DNA of 64,000 nucleotides, taken from contig NZ_CP144918.1 of NCBI RefSeq assembly GCF_036700095.1, positions 249,001-313,000 on the forward strand, written 5' to 3'. The position numbers were made by a program, and so were the translations under genes. Origin of the DNA: Pelagerythrobacter marensis. Its GTDB lineage: Bacteria; Pseudomonadota; Alphaproteobacteria; Sphingomonadales; Sphingomonadaceae. This document shows positions 63,054-64,000 of the stretch, piece after piece; the first letter of the stretch is position 1, and each line of letters starts with the position of its first letter. The notes under the pieces are model-generated. The model was not told where the DNA came from, made no database searches, and saw nothing but the letters and a program-made list of their open reading frames with translations.

Positions 63054-64000
63054 ATGGCCGATGCGGCGCTCTATCGCAGGGTCTGGCGGTGGCATTTCTA
63101 CGCCGGATTGTTCGTCCTGCCCTTCGTCCTGATCCTCTCGGTCACGGGAGCGATCTATCTGTTCAAGCCGCAGATCGATCGGTGGGAAGAACGCGACTAC
63201 CGCGCGCTTGCGAGCGAAAGCGCCGTGTCGGCCGACACGCAGTTGCGGGCCGCGCTGGCCGCTTATCCCGGCAGCCGGTTCGATCGCTATCGCCTGCCGG
63301 AGAACCCGGGCGACGCGGCGATGCTGCGGCTCACGCTGCCATCCGGCGAGGCGGCCGAAGTCTATGTCTCGCCGGCGGGCGAGGTGCTCGGCACCCTTGC
63401 ACCCGACGACCGCATTTCCGCCACGGTCGCGCGAGTCCACGGATCGCTGCTGCTCGGCGAGTGGGGCGATCGCCTGGTCGAACTGGCGGCGAGCTGGACC
63501 ATCGTTCTGATCCTGAGCGGGCTCTACCTGTGGTGGCCGCGGCCCTTCCGCGCGGCGGGCACGCTCTGGCCCCGCCTCTCGCTGCGCGGGAGGCCGCTGC
63601 TGCGCGACATCCATCGCGTCACCGGCTTCTGGATCGCGGGGCTGGTCCTCGTCATGCTGGCCAGCGGCCTGCCCTGGGCGGGCGCATGGGGCAGCGCATT
63701 CCAGTGGGCGCGCACCGAGCTGGGGCTGGTGAAAGGGCCGCAGGAATGGACGATCGGCAGCGACGACGGCCACAAGCACACCGCCGCCCCTCCCCGCTTG
63801 ACCGAGACAGTGCAAGCGTCGTCGTCGGCCGAGAGCCTGCCCCTGTCAGTCTTCGTCGCGAAGGCCCGGGCGGAGCGGCTTGCCTTCCCGGCCCTGATCC
63901 TGCCGCCGTATGCGCCGCAACCCTTCGGGCCGCCCACCGGCAAGGTGTGGACGGCCATGTCGATGAGCCAGAACCGCCCCCTCGCCCGGACTGTCACTTA
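63054..64000 (+). CDS. PepSY-domain transmembrane protein, cut by window edge
   Basis: 315 residues visible. N-terminal WHFYAGLFVLPFVLILSVTG (PepSY_TM hallmark), ADVYVSP-like PepSY segment, a second helix (ASWTIVLILSGLYLWWPRP), LRDIHRVTGFWIAGLVLVML. This family is found beside siderophore and copper TonB receptors and may reduce metal chelates in the periplasm. Start ATG 13 bp after the receptor stop, with GGGGAG upstream. C-terminus lies outside. Confidence 0.9.
   Translation, partial: MADAALYRRVWRWHFYAGLFVLPFVLILSVTGAIYLFKPQIDRWEERDYRALASESAVSADTQLRAALAAYPGSRFDRYRLPENPGDAAMLRLTLPSGEAAEVYVSPAGEVLGTLAPDDRISATVARVHGSLLLGEWGDRLVELAASWTIVLILSGLYLWWPRPFRAAGTLWPRLSLRGRPLLRDIHRVTGFWIAGLVLVMLASGLPWAGAWGSAFQWARTELGLVKGPQEWTIGSDDGHKHTAAPPRLTETVQASSSAESLPLSVFVAKARAERLAFPALILPPYAPQPFGPPTGKVWTAMSMSQNRPLARTVT

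Noticed and set aside
1-64000. CRISPR arrays, insertion sequences, prophage, rRNA
   Set aside because: No spaced direct-repeat array, transposase, integrase, structural phage gene or rRNA sequence was recognised anywhere in the window.

Overview
The window reads as chromosome of a high-G+C alphaproteobacterium, most likely a sphingomonad (Sphingomonadales). The pointers are an EipA/DUF1134 protein, COQ9, three TonB-dependent receptors, an exosortase-A-type O-ligase, and dense acyl-CoA dehydrogenase/SDR/GPH-transporter gene sets. No phage, insertion sequence, CRISPR array or rRNA was seen. There is one tRNA (Ser, anticodon GCT). All assignments come from reading motifs by eye; no database search was possible.

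Layout. 1-6.8 kb (minus): a cell-surface-signalling trio (ECF sigma, FecR-like anti-sigma, STN-domain TonB receptor), then an autotransporter that runs off the left edge. 7.0-28.5 kb: a large catabolic region for an unidentified acyl or lipophilic substrate. It holds three acyl-CoA dehydrogenases, two MFS transporters, an acyl-CoA ligase, a thiolase, a beta-lactamase-fold hydrolase, a two-domain hydratase/3-hydroxyacyl-CoA dehydrogenase, a TonB receptor, a TesB thioesterase, an aminoglycoside-phosphotransferase-fold kinase, two SDRs and a tandem TetR regulator. 28.5-30.6 kb: feoAB. 30.7-36.0 kb: housekeeping genes (COQ9, an ankyrin protein, a SCO protein, YcgN-like, YgjP-like, ribD, ribE). 36.0-37.0 kb: a lower-G+C patch with a META/HslJ lipoprotein. 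37.1-40.8 kb: DUF4168 protein, HTH protein, aromatic aminotransferase, EipA, tRNA-Ser.

40.8-45.4 kb: an O-ligase and a four-PAS GGDEF-EAL protein. 45.5-47.9 kb: an arsenic operon (arsR-arsI-arsC-acr3) behind a perfect palindrome. 48.0-51.6 kb: a beta-propeller protein, a TPR/winged-helix regulator, a small membrane protein, a DUF899 protein and a GST. 51.7-58.6 kb: envelope and regulatory genes, namely a basic secreted protein, an EF-hand protein, an M28 peptidase with a CPBP protease under a divergent PadR, and an OmpR/EnvZ-type pair. 58.0-59.3 kb: a TetR with palindromic operators facing an NAD(P)H:quinone-type flavoprotein. 59.4-64.0 kb: a probable copper locus (DUF2946, PCuAC chaperone, SCO, TonB receptor, PepSY protein) that runs off the right edge.

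The most interesting part is the 7-28 kb catabolic region. It encodes separately the two halves (kinase and dehydrogenase) of the eukaryotic ACAD10/11 fusion. It also has an adjacent dehydrogenase pair in which only one member keeps a visible catalytic glutamate. Its likely master regulator is two TetR proteins fused end to end.
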